Below, in pieces: positions 10,787 through 24,322 of a stretch of DNA of 64,000 nt. Below the pieces are notes generated by a model. The model made no database searches, was not told where the DNA came from, and saw nothing but the letters and a program-made list of their open reading frames with translations. Position numbers and translations under genes: made by a program. The first letter of the stretch is position 1. Each line of letters opens with the position of its first letter. The stretch is from Brachypodium distachyon (taxonomy: Eukaryota; Streptophyta; Magnoliopsida; Poales; Poaceae): positions 47,477,355-47,541,354 of the forward strand of contig NC_016131.3 of the NCBI RefSeq assembly GCF_000005505.3, in the 5' to 3' direction.

Positions 10787-12021
10787 TGGTTTGCTTCTTC
10801 TCTAGTATATTCGGCAGCTTTTTATTGCACAGGGGGTCAACTACTTGCCTGCTTAGATGGTTCTGTCGCTCAGGCATTATATAGACTCGCGCATATGGGG
10901 ACGCTGCTTAAACACATAGTTATCCGGCCGATTTTGCTCAACAGTAAGTACGCAATTTTGATGTTACATACCGCCATTCGCCACTTTGGACGTGGAAAAA
11001 GAATTGTTTTAAGAATTGCATGTGTTACTAGCGGACATGGAATTGCGGTAGTGAGCACTGATCACCAACGATAGATGTTCCAAGTCTGCATGGTCTAGAA
11101 TTACGCAAGGTACTGCGCCTGTCCACGTGGCGTGTGATCGTTCGAATTTTCAGAAATCATGCTGGCACAGTTACTACATGTGGGTGGCAGGCATAAAGGA
11201 CAAATGACGGCCGTGGCATGCGGTTCCGAAAGGGGTGGTGGGTGTTGTGTGTGTGATGGTGAAGCCTATCCTGAACCACTATATCTGGTCCGGCATAAGC
11301 GACGTTTTACTGCACCAGGCACTGTTCGCATTAAATGTTCACCATCTGCACCATATATAGTACATCTTGAGGTCAACTGTATTGAGACGACTAGTGCATT
11401 TTATCATAATAGATGCTGCAAAAAAAAGATGTGCTTTAAGCTATTCCACCATTATAATCGAAACCGTAGATGTAGTTAGACACTTTCTGGGAGTATATAC
11501 ATCTGTTTTCAATCAAGTTTGAGGCAATAGATGACGAACCAATGGAGTAGCATAAGTGCGAGTTAAAGTATTCACATATGCCAACTATCGTCTATGATAT
11601 GTAATAACTCGTATCCAAAAAACATGCATGTACAACATAGGGTAGGGTGTGCATACGTGGGTTAGTGTGTGTGTGTGTGTGTGAGTGTTTACGTCTGTAA
11701 CGTGTTTTAAAAAAAAAAACATTCATGCACTCCATTAATTTAGTTGTGCGTGGTTTGAACATCTCATGGTTTTATATAATCATTTGTGAGAATAACTTGT
11801 ATTACTAAGCGTGCATCCAGATAGAAAATACCATGCGGTTTTGGACTGGGCGCTGTACCCTTTATTGGGCCAAATCGACCAAAACGTCATTTCCTTGGTC
11901 TGTCTTCCTCTCACAGCACGTGAGCACGGGTGCTCGCTTCGTGGGCTTCTCTCGTCTGGGAAAAAAAATGGTTGTGACATCCATAACTCCTGACGGCAAA
12001 AATCCCAACATCAGAAGGCAC

Positions 12022-12089
12022 GAGCGTGAAATGTCAGAAAATACTGAATACCCTAGAGCGTGAAATGTCAGAAAATACTGAATACCCTA
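12022..12089. repeat. 34-bp perfect tandem duplication
   Basis: Two identical 34-bp units lie head to tail, each starting GAGCGTGAAATGTCAG and ending ACCCTA. The perfect identity suggests a recent slippage or repair event. It overlaps no recognisable gene. Confidence 0.9.
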
Positions 12090-12385
12090 AAGCGTACTAG
12101 CAACGATGATGTGTTACGCTACATACGGCGGACTACGTGACGGTGATAATGGTAGCTGTTTTGGCGTAGTACTTTGGCCTAATACATCTGTGTTCAGCTC
12201 ACGCTTCAACTCGCAGGTATAATTTATCTTCAAGCAATTTAGTGTGTTCACGTTATGCTACGTCATTGTGTGTAAAACGACCGTCATGGAGCACAGCGTC
12301 TGTTACACTGCCACATGACAAAGGATACTAATGTGATGGTTTTAATCCATGCAATATGTCGTACAACACCATGATCCATACAGTT

Positions 12386-13540
12386 CTAATCCTTGAAGAA
12401 AAATGCTCCTAAAAAACCTACACAGAATGCAAGTAACGTCGCAACAAGTGCCCATGCAAACATGAGTTTTTCTTTCAGTACGAGAGCGTTCCTCAAACGC
12501 TTAATCCGTAGCTTCAACTCTTCTCCTTTCATGGTTGCTTCACTCACATAGTCTGTCATATCAAGCTCAAGCTTCATCTTAAGTTGCTCATTCTGTCTTC
12601 CTCTGCTCGAGCGGCTGCTAATTCTGCTTTCTTCTTCTCAACGATTGCGACCTTCTTATCTTCTTCTGCCAGCATCATGTCGGCGTAATATTGCTGAGCC
12701 TTATCCATTTCTCGCTTGCAATCTACCGCCTTTGAGTTATTCACCAATTTAACCAACCTTTTCTTCAAAGGCTATGGCCACTCCGGGTCAACCCAATGAA
12801 CAAAAGCACAGTCACACTGTTCAAGAAAACACGGACTTGGGGGGTTAAGCGCATCGAATCAGCGCTGTAAATTTTACGAGCAATGACAAATAATTAAAAC
12901 CAATAAGCTCAACAGCTGTGAACACCCGAGATATCTCCTTCCTGTGTTGGCCCCGTTGCATGCAACTCGGCGCTGAACGGGCATTCCGTGGCCGGAGCAA
13001 AGTATGCTCTTGTCGTCGTGCTCACCAAAGAAATCCGAGTCATAACCCCATTCTGGGCACTACATCAACACAAATATATATAAGACATGCATTGTACTCA
13101 GACTGACCTGCATTAACCTAAACATAACCGTAATCTAGAAGAAGTTTGTCAAAAACGTACCATGTCAGAGAAATCCATTGGCAGGCTGCGTATGCTGTCA
13201 GTCGATTCATCGCTCCAAGAAACCATGCCGTCAATGCGGGAAGAGACACTATCTGGTGATGCGTGGCGTCCTGCCCAACATGTGAACAGAAGGGGAACGA
13301 CCTCATTACAAAGATCTGATGAACGTAACAGCCAGTTACATGGCCAGATCTGATGAACGTAGGTGGATGCGGTGATGAACTATCTAAGATCTGTGCAAAA
13401 TGTAGGGAGACAATGTAATTAACATACCTCCAAGTTGGATCCGTTTGGTTGGTGCCTCTCCAGAAAAGATATCGCTATTCGGCGGCGGCGCTATCGACCG
13501 GAACTCGATGTCTGTTCGATGAGCGTTTTCTACTCCTTTA
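12386..13540 (-). pseudogene. GRF-type zinc-finger protein, broken
   Basis: The minus strand carries the pieces of a plant GRF zinc-finger protein, a small family with an N-terminal zinc finger, a coiled coil and a C-terminal membrane anchor. A possible first exon (about 13540-13438) ends IQLG before a GTATGT donor. The next exon, from 13059 after an AG, encodes CPEWGYDSDFFGEHDD and then the finger: SILCSGHGMPVQRR, NTGRRYLGC. The second half, CDCAFVHWVDPEWP, is near 12800. It is followed at once by TAG at 12772-12774, in frame with a Lys/Glu-rich coiled coil. A frame slip near 12575 leads to the final part, which ends in a hydrophobic segment (ALVATLLAFCVGFLGAFF). The stop and the slip make it a pseudogene. 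The exon-1 to exon-2 join does not keep frame in my reading. Confidence 0.6.
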
Positions 13541-15186
13541 GGGCAAGTGGGATCTCATATATCCACCAATCTTGAACTGTGCACAAATGTGGCCCAATAA
13601 AGTGCAAAGACCAACCCAAACGTGGCCCAATAACTCAACCATACCAATGGACCAAAATACATTCAGCTTCAGAACACGTACAGAAACAGACTGTGTGATC
13701 TGCAAACAGTACTACATGTACAGGTAACCACAGTGGTTGCATATCGGTCGTCCCGCGCGCAATCGAGTGACAGCGAGTTGAAGGGTTGGCGGTTCCTGTA
13801 GCGTCACAGTGGTTGGTCCTGTGAGTATTTCCGTCTTTGTTGTCAGGCAAGTGGGACGGCGTTTATGATTGTGACGGCGAGATGTGCGGTGAAAGATAGG
13901 TGGAGCAATACTCTGGAGAGCAGAATAACATTCCCCTAAAAGTAGTGGAGAAACAGTAGGTATTTATTGGGTGCCTTGTGGATTTTATCAGTCTCAGCAT
14001 TGGTATGGAAATTGTTGATTTGATACTACTATCCTTGATTCAGTTCTTCCATTTGGGGGTGTTTGCCCCTGGTAGAAATTTCTGAACTTCAAAACCCAAA
14101 TCAGTTCAGTCATCTCATTTCAGCCTTAGATAGAAGATACCGATATTTACTAACTGCAAACCACTGACATGATGCCTAACTGCCTCTTTTGTGTGTCTGC
14201 TAGCTAAACTTGATCTGTTCTCCTGACAGGAGTATCGTCTGTTTTGGCCTCTGCACTTGTATTTTTCTTCTTCTTCCTGAAATCGCTAATTGAATAGCTG
14301 AACAATTGTGCAGTGACATTGGTTGTAACTGCTGTGCAAGTTAACTGTACCGTTTAGAGTTTGGTACTATAATTCAGAACTGCTGAAAGCATGAAGTAGA
14401 ATGGCTGAACAATGGTTGCTCTTATTCTGACAACTAGTTCATCTTTTATAGCTCCATTTCTCTTAGATGAAGCTTCTGATGTCATCTGTTGCAGTTCACC
14501 TCTTCAGAAGTGAACTGCATTGGAGACGGTAACATGAGAATTCAGAAGTTTTGTGATACTAATAACCTTGGAGCACAATAGCAATTTCACACGCAGAGTT
14601 ATTTTGCGATTGTTTTGTTTATGTTTTTCGTTCTCATCTCTTTCAGTTTACATGGAACACTGAAAACCTATGACGCCTGGGATGTAATCGTAAACCAGGA
14701 AATGTCATAGCAGTCAGTAATGCCAAGTAACTCAGCTCATGAGGAAAAAAAGAAGCGACGCGGTAGCCATCTCACATGCCCTGTGGATTTTGTGTTTCCC
14801 TTCCATTTTTTCAATAGATGGGCTGCAGTTTGCAATTTTCGAAGCATGAAAATTTTAACTGCGACGAACACCACTGGAGCAATGGCGATTCTTTGTTCTG
14901 AGTTAGCAAAGTGGATGCATGAATCAATGGTACAGTCGTAAAGAGAGAATAAGATAACGATAAAAAAATTCTAACTTCTCTCATAAACAATTTCAGCACC
15001 ACAAATGCAGCATACTCATGTATCATGCCTATGTATTGTACTAACTGGCTATCATTGTCATGTTAGCCATAATTCCAGCAGAGTGGTTGAAGCACTATTA
15101 AGGAGAGATTCTCAAAAAACTTTATCAAGCAGAAGAACTCTAAGGTAATTTGATTAGGAATTTTTCACTAGCGGCAGATGACATAA
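13541..15186. other. Unassigned intergenic sequence
   Basis: No gene, repeat or element boundaries that I can support. It lies between the GRF pseudogene (minus strand) and the GDSL pseudogene (plus strand). Confidence 0.4.
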
Positions 15187-16467
15187 TTCTAGCCCCTTCG
15201 GCGTGACCTATTTCGGCAAGCCTGCCGGCCGCCTAGTCATCAACTTCATTGGTAATACCACTTACCTATAAATATGCAGCAGCAATGCTGAATATGTAAC
15301 TTGATTCTAAGAAGCTAGGTGGATGTGTATTGTGTTGTTTTATTTGATCAGTTCAAGCCGTAGGGCTGCCGTTGCTGAGCCCCTACCTGCAGTCCGTCGG
15401 CTCCGACTTCCGGCACAGCGCCAACTTCGCCACACTGGCCTCCACTGCGCTGCTGCCCAACACGTCCGTCTTCGTCACCGGGATCCAGCTCCGACAGATG
15501 AAGAAGCTCGGCAACTGAGTGCTCACCTCCGGCCGCAGCAGTGGTACAAATCTCTCGGTAAAGTAGCAAAAAAAACATGGTCTGAATTTGAAAATACAGC
15601 TAAAACAGATATGCATTTTTGCTTTGAGTTGTAGGGGCAACTTCCCCTGCCCGATGTTCTCGGCAATTCCTTGTACACCACTAACATTATGCAGAATGAT
15701 TTCACCTCCAACCTAGCATCCCAGGGCATCAACGCCGTCAAGCAAATTCTTCAGTTATCGCCCAGATCTCAGGAACAATAATGGTAATTGGTAGTACTAC
15801 TCTACAAACAATAGTCACCATGAGTCCACCATGACTTGAAATGATCAATCAAAATAATAGGAGGATTTGGCAAACTCCATGAATTCAATTCTTTGCAGGA
15901 CTTGTACAGAATTGGGACTCACAACATCATGGTGCTCAACATGGCACTACCCAGCCTTCCTTGTGAGGCTTCCGCATAACAGCAACGACCTGGATGAGTA
16001 TGGCTGTATGTATGGCAAGTTACAATCGCACAGTTGTTTACACAACAGCCTGCGTTGATTTTGTACGTCAACGAACATTCAGTCATGCCCGAGCTGTTCC
16101 AGCATCCAGAAGCTCATAGTAAGCTCTGTCAAATCTTTACTGATATCAAATCAGTACATTGATCCATCTGTTTCACTGTCACATTTGAAACTACAAGTGT
16201 TCTAAGTTCTGAAACTGGTTTGGTGATTAATTCAGGCTGAAGTATGGGACCAAGGCTTGCTGCAGATACGGCAATGGAGCTTACAATTTTAATCCAGATG
16301 TTTACTGTGGTAACAGCAAGGTTTTGAATAGCAACCTTGTAAGTGCAACGACCTGCAGAGACCCACAGAACTATGTGAGCTGGGACGGAATCCATGTCAC
16401 AGAAGCTTCAAACAAGCTCATGTCCACCTGCAGTGATGAATGGCTCATACTCATATCCACCTTCTGA
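15187..16467 (+). pseudogene. GDSL esterase/lipase, multi-lesion pseudogene
   Basis: Plant GDSL enzymes are secreted serine esterases. Separate exon-like pieces in order show one here: PFGVTYFGKPAGRLV (near 15190), then GLPLLSPYLQSVGSDFRH and NFATLASTALLPN (about 15365-15515), VLGNSLYTTNIMQNDF (about 15655-15760), IGTHNIMVLNMA and YPAFLVRLPHNSNDL (about 15910-16000), and finally ACCRYGNGAYNFNPDVYC with NYVSWDGIHVTEA (16240-16405). The last segment holds the expected Asp and His of the catalytic triad. The N-terminal exon with the GDSL serine itself is absent. There is an in-frame TGA at 15516-15518, small in-frame deletions, and frame slips in the third to fifth pieces. Intron borders are still partly visible, so this is a decayed gene copy and not a processed one. 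Confidence 0.8.
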
Positions 16468-17034
16468 TCTTCCCAAACTTGGCCAGCCTGCCGTAGCCCG
16501 CAGCCCATGGGTTGTTCAAAGCACTAGCCAGAAATAGTGTTTCTCAGGCCAAAATTAGAATGCTCATCTCTAAACCTCAAAAACAAATGTATGCCCTACA
16601 TATTTGTTTTGCTTATTGCAGATTGGATGGATATTACTGAGACGGGCCCAAATCACACAAAATTTTAGCCAAAACATCTCGTTACTGCAACGTTTGCAAG
16701 TTGGGGCTTGGGTTTTTTATGCACAAAACCATCATAAGAACCAAACACGACCTGCAAACTCCCGGAGGCCGGAACAGAAACAATTCCTCAATGAAATCAT
16801 CTGACCAAAGAAAATTACTAGCTGACAAGATCTAAAGTAACAGAACTGAGGATAAAATAGACCATTTTCATTGAAATTTTCGAACTAGGGATCGAAAGCA
16901 AGCATACAACCATAGCATCGACTAGAACCTAATAACACAGGAAGCATAGGCGGACTAGAATAACAGGACTAAACAGATTCCCTCGGAACCAAACCAAATC
17001 GAGCAGGAAACAACGGCAAGGACGCACACACAGC

Positions 17035-17814
<780 letters not shown>

Positions 17815-18121
17815 TTAGCGTTCAGACCCTAGCCCAGAAACATTTGTATGAACGGAAGAGATGATTTCTTTCATTTCGCTGGCGCACCTCTGTGTCAAAT
17901 GCTTCTCCTTTCTCCTCGAGCCATTTGTTTGGCATTGATAAATGAAATTGAAAAAAAAATCCGTAGTTGTAGAGGATGGATAGAAGCTTGCAAAAGAATA
18001 TGATCAGTCAATCAACCGTGAGCTGTGTGAAATCGCTGAAGATTGCAACACGAATTACTGCAATGCAGCAATAGTAGTCCCGTGATGTTGTAACGTTTTG
18101 ACACGATGCACCGCACTAAGC

Positions 18122-18960
18122 TTTTTTTTTCAGAACAACGGTCTGACTTATTTATTCAACTAACGTAGTGCAAATGATGAAAAAAGTAAAACGACGACAA
18201 AAATTTCGGATAAACCGAAAGTTACGTCAACAATCTTTTAAGCCAACTTTTTTAACTGCGCCAATCGCATGTTGTTATTTCTCCAAATCTCTAGTGACGA
18301 AACAGTAAAAAGAAAAACTGAAGCTGCACTAACCTTGCAGGTTTTATCGAGCCGCATGAGCCCTTCACCCAAGCCGATGAGTACTTAATACTCCCTCCGA
18401 CCCATATTACTTGTCTCGGATTTGTCCAAATATGGATATATTTATGTTTAAAAAGCGTTTAGATACGTGTAATATTTCGACAAGTTTTATGGATCGGAGT
18501 GAGTATCGTTGAACACGTGGTGGCCGGGGACATACCTCTCGCAAGATAGGTTGTCGAACCATTGAATCATCGCCGAACCGATAAGAAAGATGACCAAGAT
18601 CACGAAATTACGAGCCGCGAGATCCCAAAACTCCATGGAGTTGACCATGATAGCCACGCCAGAACGGGATGGAGCTGAGGCATTAGAGATCATTAATCTG
18701 CATGTCGTCGGCTCCACCTCAGGACCCCGCCGCCAATTACACATAAAACCTTACAGAGAAGATACTAAACGATGCTAGATGTTGATCCGTGATTGCCCTC
18801 ACCTCCTGATGGGTCAATAGGTACCGGAGACGAGGGGAACCGACGAAGTTGGAAAAAGAATTTTTCTCCGGCGGCTAGGGTTTCACTAGTAGGAGTCGAT
18901 ATCTGTCTATTTTTGCCCGGCGATCTGCGTCTGTCGCGACGTACGGCGCCGGTTGCATTC
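18122..18960 (-). mobile_element. Internally deleted LINE-like insertion
   Basis: A poly-T run starts at 18122 (a poly-A tail on the minus strand). The 15-bp target TGCACCGCACTAAGC at 18107-18121 recurs, one base different, as TGCACCGCACTAGGC at 18961-18975. The right end, which is the 5' end of the inserted RNA copy, resembles a GC-rich plant leader (CCCTAGCCGCCGG). There is no reverse transcriptase, so the copy was made in trans. A Stowaway MITE is nested inside. A retro-copied cellular transcript is an alternative. Confidence 0.6.
18391..18503. mobile_element. Stowaway MITE
   Basis: A 113-bp element starts CTCCCTCCGACCCATATTAC and ends TTATGGATCGGAGTGAG. It is flanked by TA on both sides (18389-18390, 18504-18505). 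It is nested in the LINE-like insertion and so is younger than it. Confidence 0.88.
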
Positions 18961-18975
18961 TGCACCGCACTAGGC

Positions 18976-18991
18976 TTTTTTTTTTCGAGAG
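18976..18991 (-). mobile_element. Minimal poly-A micro-insertion at a LINE target site
   Basis: Ten T residues plus CGAGAG lie between TGCACCGCACTAGGC (18961-18975) and TGCACGGCACTAGGC (18994-19008). This has the layout of an extremely 5'-truncated LINE insertion: tail, a few bases, and a target duplication. Replication slippage on a poly-T tract is the alternative. Confidence 0.5.
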
Positions 18992-19021
18992 GATGCACGG
19001 CACTAGGCTATCTGGCATGTC

Positions 19022-19193
19022 CTTATACGGGGCTCTCATTTTGTATTGTGTGTGTGGATCAAGACCTGCGCACGCAACCAAACAGGCCCTGCGCAGGCAA
19101 CCAAACAGGCCCAGAATCTGCTGTACACTGGGCTTTAATTCGGTTCTTCATCCGTGAAAGTGGTCCGTGCACGTGTTAACCTCGGAAAAGGCC
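19022..19193. repeat. Flanking duplication, left copy
   Basis: This 172-bp segment (CTTATACGGGGCTCTCATTT to GGAAAAGGCC) is repeated after the 3' end of the LTR element at 25156-25285. The left copy carries two extra blocks, a 23-bp tandem duplication of CTGCGCAGGCAACCAAACAG type and about 21 bp around TCTTCATCCGTGAAAG. Confidence 0.9.
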
Positions 19194-20019
19194 TTCACCT
19201 TTGGTATTGACGAGGGAATGACCCTTCAGGTCCTCACCTTTGGTATACCTGCTACGGCCTAACAAGTGGTCCACTCGAAGGCCCACTAGAATCCGTGAAA
19301 CCCAACTACCTTGGCTTGCGGCTCAAGATAAGAACAAATAATTAAGGAAACCAAATCAGGGTTTATCTCTAATTGTAACCGACCCGGACTCTACGACCGA
19401 GACGTAGCCTCCTATATAAAGGACTAGGAGGGGGAGCCAGGGAGGAGATCCTATTCTCTGTTAGACGGATCCACATATCTCATCTCTCATACACGTCTCC
19501 ATGGCAACCTTGTAATCTCTCCATCAATACAGATCAGACAAGTAGGACGTAGGGGTATTACCTTCCGAGGACCCTGAAACTGGGTAAATCGTGCTCCATG
19601 TGTCCTTGTTAGTCGACGGAATCGCCAACACACACCCGTGCTTTCCCTAGTCAAAAGCCCTTAGTTTGGGTATGCCGAGGTAGCCCCTCGTCATTGGCGC
19701 CGACCGTGGGGATGGACGTGTGTTTGGATTTACGATTCCGACGGCCTCATCGTCATCGAGCATCGTCATCAACCGGAGAAAACTCGCTCAAGCTGGAGAC
19801 AACAATCAGACGAAGAAGTCGCCGTCACCACGTCGTCTGCCAAGTCGCAACGAAGATTAGTCAAATCTGCGACTGGAACACGAGCGATAACGCTTCTGCA
19901 TCCTCACACGAAGCAGAAGTTGAAGATCTTCGAGTCACCCAGCCCCGTGCTATCGCCGTCATGAACCAGCAGACGTCTCCATCGATTCGTCTGGGGAACC
20001 AGCTTCACCCGCGCCAATC

Positions 20020-21183
20020 TTTTTTTTTAAAGGTCCCTGATATATATTATTAAAGCAGTGGAGTGGTAACTCCACGGGAGAGTACAGCACGAGAAACCAA
20101 AGCAGAAAGTAAAATTACAAGCAAGCCTCCAAGATACACGTGAATAGCTCCTAGATGAAGCAAACAACACGTGTGATGAGTACAGTCTCGAGCTGCCACG
20201 ACGGAGGGGACCTCCGTCCACGCGTCAACCCAGCTTTCTCTCCACCGACCAGAGTTGTTCTCACCGCCGATGAGCCGCAGCAAGGACCACCGCCGAATGC
20301 AAGGAGACGCCAGGAGATTAGCTGCCTCCAGAGGAGAAAGAAGAGTCCTGCGGAGTAAATGTCCAGGAGGATGAAAATGCTAACACCGCATATGATTATG
20401 TAGATCCTCTCTGCGCCGAGCCATATCCAACACCCCTCGAATGGGCAGAGATCTCCAAATCCCGATCCAGGGCGGCCCATGACAAATAGCACGAAATCTC
20501 TGCTCCCCGGAACCGCCAAGCGGGCCTCCGAAAAGGAGGTTGAAGGGGGAGGCAGGAGATATATGCCAGTCATGTCTGCCAGAGCCAATTCTTTTCCAAT
20601 GCATAAGGACATGTAAAACATCAGCGGAAAAGAAACAAGCTCCTCTAGACCAAGAAGAAGACGAATATGAAGCACTTGGAAAAAGCAAAACGGATCAAAT
20701 ATCTGGGGGTGAGATTCACCGGTTGCTGAGGGACACTGAACACAAATCAAAAGGAAAACCTAGATAGGGGAAACTCAGATCCAGAGCTGAGTGGAGAAAC
20801 GCTAGGCAAAACCTGCTCCAATCGATTCAGATCTGAGAGGAGGTGGAGATTATTTAGGATAAAGGAGGATGCGGGGAAAGAGATCTGGCCGATGCTATCT
20901 TCGTTAGGCAAACCAACGAAGAAAACGATGGCCAACATCACTAACCCACGGTGTTGACCGAGCCACCCCAACGGCGACGAAAATCCTCCGAAAACCGCCT
21001 CTAAGGCAACACTAAACATATACAAGAGGAGACGAATGACTGGCCTTCCTTTCCCTCCCCCCCTCTCCAGACGGCGAGGCCGCCGGAGACGAAGGGGAGA
21101 GGTGGCGGCAGATGGACTCGGAGCTGTAGCAGTGGGGGACGAGGCTTAGAGGAAGAAAGGGAGGAAATGAGTCCTCACCACCT
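20020..21183 (-). mobile_element. LINE-like insertion without coding capacity
   Basis: A 9-T run begins at 20020 (a poly-A tail on the minus strand), preceded by ATATATCAGGGACC-type 3' sequence on that strand. GCGCCAATC flanks both sides (20011-20019 and 21184-21192). The right end reads as a GC-rich leader with CTCTCC and CCGGCGGCC blocks, typical of Triticeae LINE 5' ends. No endonuclease or reverse transcriptase is visible. A 199-codon ORF on the minus strand has no domain I recognise and is not called. It is nested in the LARD-like element. Confidence 0.65.
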
Positions 21184-24100
21184 GCGCCAATCATCTGCAC
21201 CGAAACAGCCTGGCTGGATCGACCCAGCCGTGTGCTTCCTTGCGTCAAGCCGCACAGACGCGGGCCATCTGCAACGAGCCCAGGACAAGCTCCGACCAAA
21301 TCAATTGTTTCCTAGGATCTGATCGATCCACCCAAGGAAAAATCAGCTTACTATTGGAACCTGCATGCTAATTGATTTTATGTGTACAGGACGAACACGT
21401 CAGCCAGATTGCTCAGAAGCCTGAGTCTGCCGCTGTACTCGCATCAATCTTCTTGCGACCAAGCCGCGTTGGATCAGGCCCAACAGAAGGACGCCCGGCC
21501 CAATTAGGCGGCTGCCACGGGTTTTCTTTTTGCTGTCAAGAATAAAGCTAACGGCCCTCACGATTTTCCTTTTTACAGAACATACAAGCTGCTAGCGGGG
21601 CTCATTCAAAGAGCAGCGGCGCACGGAGATAAATCCGGATCGATCAGCACTCCTAGCTACATGGACGTACAACACGCAAATTCCGTGTAACGCGAACGCG
21701 CGAGTCAGGCGGAGCACACCAAAATCGTCGACAACAGAAAGACATCAAGCGTGCGCCCGAGCGTCCCAGAAAAATTCGACTCGACTCCGCCGTCTGCGAC
21801 TCCGCTGTTGGCCACGAGCTGGCACCGCTCATCCGCGTACCGGCCGGCAGCCACTCCGATGGCTGCTGCTCCGCTGGAATAAATACCGGCCTGCGCCGCC
21901 GCCCGAGCCCGATAACAACGACGTCACAAAAGACGTCGGTCCCGCGCCCGAGCGCGCCGGAAAAATTGGACATCCACACCGTCATAAAAATTCTAACTCT
22001 TTCTCAGGTTTAAATTATCTTGCGCACTAATATCTTTGTTCTTGTCTTTGCATATGAGGCCAAACAAGACAACATTAAGTCATCCACGCCGCGTCGGCCC
22101 CTGTCGAACGTCCGGTGCGCTACGTCTGCCGCATCAACGCCAATCGTCGCGCGGAGTCCGTCCGACCGAGCATCCGATGTGATTTCGCGGCGCCGATTCC
22201 GTCTGTCACCGTCCGCACCTCGTCGACTCCGTCAGTAACATCCGACATTCAGGGGCTGTGCCGTACACGACACAATACCTTTGGCCGCACCAACACTCGG
22301 GGACTGCGCAACACAGGCCAAGTTGCCTCAGCCGCACCCGACGTTCGGGGGGACTTACACCGCACCCGACACTCGAGGGCTGCGTCGTGCAAAGCTACAC
22401 TGCTACAGCTACACCTGCAGATAAGTATTGTTATTTGTTTGTTAATTCTGAACATGACACATTCTGCTCAAACAGCTGAAATTACATCGACTACGAATAG
22501 TCGACCTTTTTCGACTACGACGACTTGATGCACTTCCGAGTCCTCGCAGTCGAAACACCTTCGACTCCACGTGCTAACAAACATGCCGTCTCGGTAGCTG
22601 ACTCTGCCTACGAAGTCAAACCCATGAACTCCAACCTAGTTGCAACCCAACTGACAGATTGGCATGGGACAGAGACAACGGGCGTCAGGCTAACGAAAGG
22701 GCCTGCGTACGAGATAGCACGTCGAGTTCGATCAAATAACAAAATAATTGTTAAATTAATAAGCTAATGAGATATTCTATCAGGACTGTATACTTTAAAC
22801 TGTTTTTGCAATTACTGCAGCTTACATCAAGCCAGGCACAAAGGCCACGAAGATTTGAGTCTATGCTCGACTACCAGCAGTCGAAGATAGCCTCGGGGGC
22901 TACTCCCACCGGGAGTGCTCATCGCGCTTGTCCGACTCGCCGTCCTCCCACTCTTCGACTCGCCGCTTCGTCGACGCCATCTGCGCCGTGTCGTCGCCGT
23001 CCGTCCCAGCGTTTGACGTGATTCTGCCGTCACACCGACTACGACTACACGATATGTGGCCCGCGACTTCGAGTCTCTACCCGAGTCTACGACTCGGCTA
23101 GACACTTAGGGGCTACTCCCACCGGGAGCGCTGGCCGTGCACCCGGTACTTCGTCTGCATCACCCTTCGGATCCGTCAAGCCCGCCACCATTCGGGTCCG
23201 CTGGTTACACCATCCTTCGGGTCCTCAACAGAGTCGACCATGATTATCTGCGCCAACAATCGACAGAGCTCAAGTCGAGTCCGCTCCTTGATAAGCCTCA
23301 CTCGCCGATACAAATTCCGAATCATACCCAACAGCGGGCATTTTACAGTTTTCCTGGTTAGCACAGACTGCGGAACACACCCGAAGCCACGTTCATAACG
23401 TGAAGGTAAGACCCGATGGTTTCCATTGGGCCTGGAAATTAGCACCTTCAGGCAATTCCAGTTTATCCATGCCATTGCATGAAGAAAGATCCCAACGGAC
23501 GCGTTGGTTGATCGCCCTACAGTCCTAGATTTCGAGTCTGTAAAGCCTCCGGCTGGTTTGACTCGAATACCGCCAGTTATCCAGGCTCGAGCCTGGGGAC
23601 TCGAGTGCTAATGTATGCTAACAAAGTTTTTGCTCCGGTGCAATTAACTGGACTCGACCAATCGAGTATTCCAGGCGTGTTACGCAACCATCCCACAAAG
23701 CTTTTCTGAATTCCGCTAAAATTATCCTGTGTGTCTAAGACATAGCTCGACGCACTTCCGAGTCAAGCAAACTGTTTTCAGCTCGACACATTACCGAGTC
23801 CGCCTTCTGTTTATTGAGTCCCTACTCGAGTCTACGACTCGAACAGGCACTCGGGGCTAACTGACGAGGGAATGACCCTTTAGGTCTTCACCTTTGGTAT
23901 ACCTGCTACGGCCTAACAGGGGGTCCACTCGAAGGCCCACTAGAATTCGTGAAGCCCAACTACCTTGGCTTGCGGCTCAAGATAAGAGCAGATAATTAAG
24001 GAAACCAAATCAGGATTTTTCTCTAATTGTAACCGATCCGGAATCTACGCCCGAGACCTAGCCTCCTATATAAAGGACTAGGAGGGGGGGCCGGGGAGCA

Positions 24101-24322
24101 GATCCTATTCTCTGTTAGACGGATCCACATATCTCATCTCTCATACACGCCTTCATGACAACCTTGTAATCTCTCCATCAATACATATCAGACAAGCAGG
24201 ACGTAGGGGTATTACCTTCCGAGGGCACTGAACCTGGGTAAGTCGTGCCTCATGTGTCCTTGTTAGCCGATGGAATCGCCAACACACACCCGTGCTCTCC
24301 CTAATCAAAAGCACTTAGTTTG

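Larger units (their letters stand above)
9470..12385. other. Unassigned intergenic sequence
   Basis: Apart from the ORF at 10058-10786, the short tandem duplication at 12022-12089 and a (GT)n run near 11665-11683, I see no gene or element that I can name here. Short ORFs on both strands have no recognisable domains. Confidence 0.5.

Noticed and set aside
20151..20750. 199-codon minus-strand ORF
   Set aside because: Inside a poly-A-tailed non-coding LINE-like insertion; no endonuclease, reverse transcriptase or other domain is visible.
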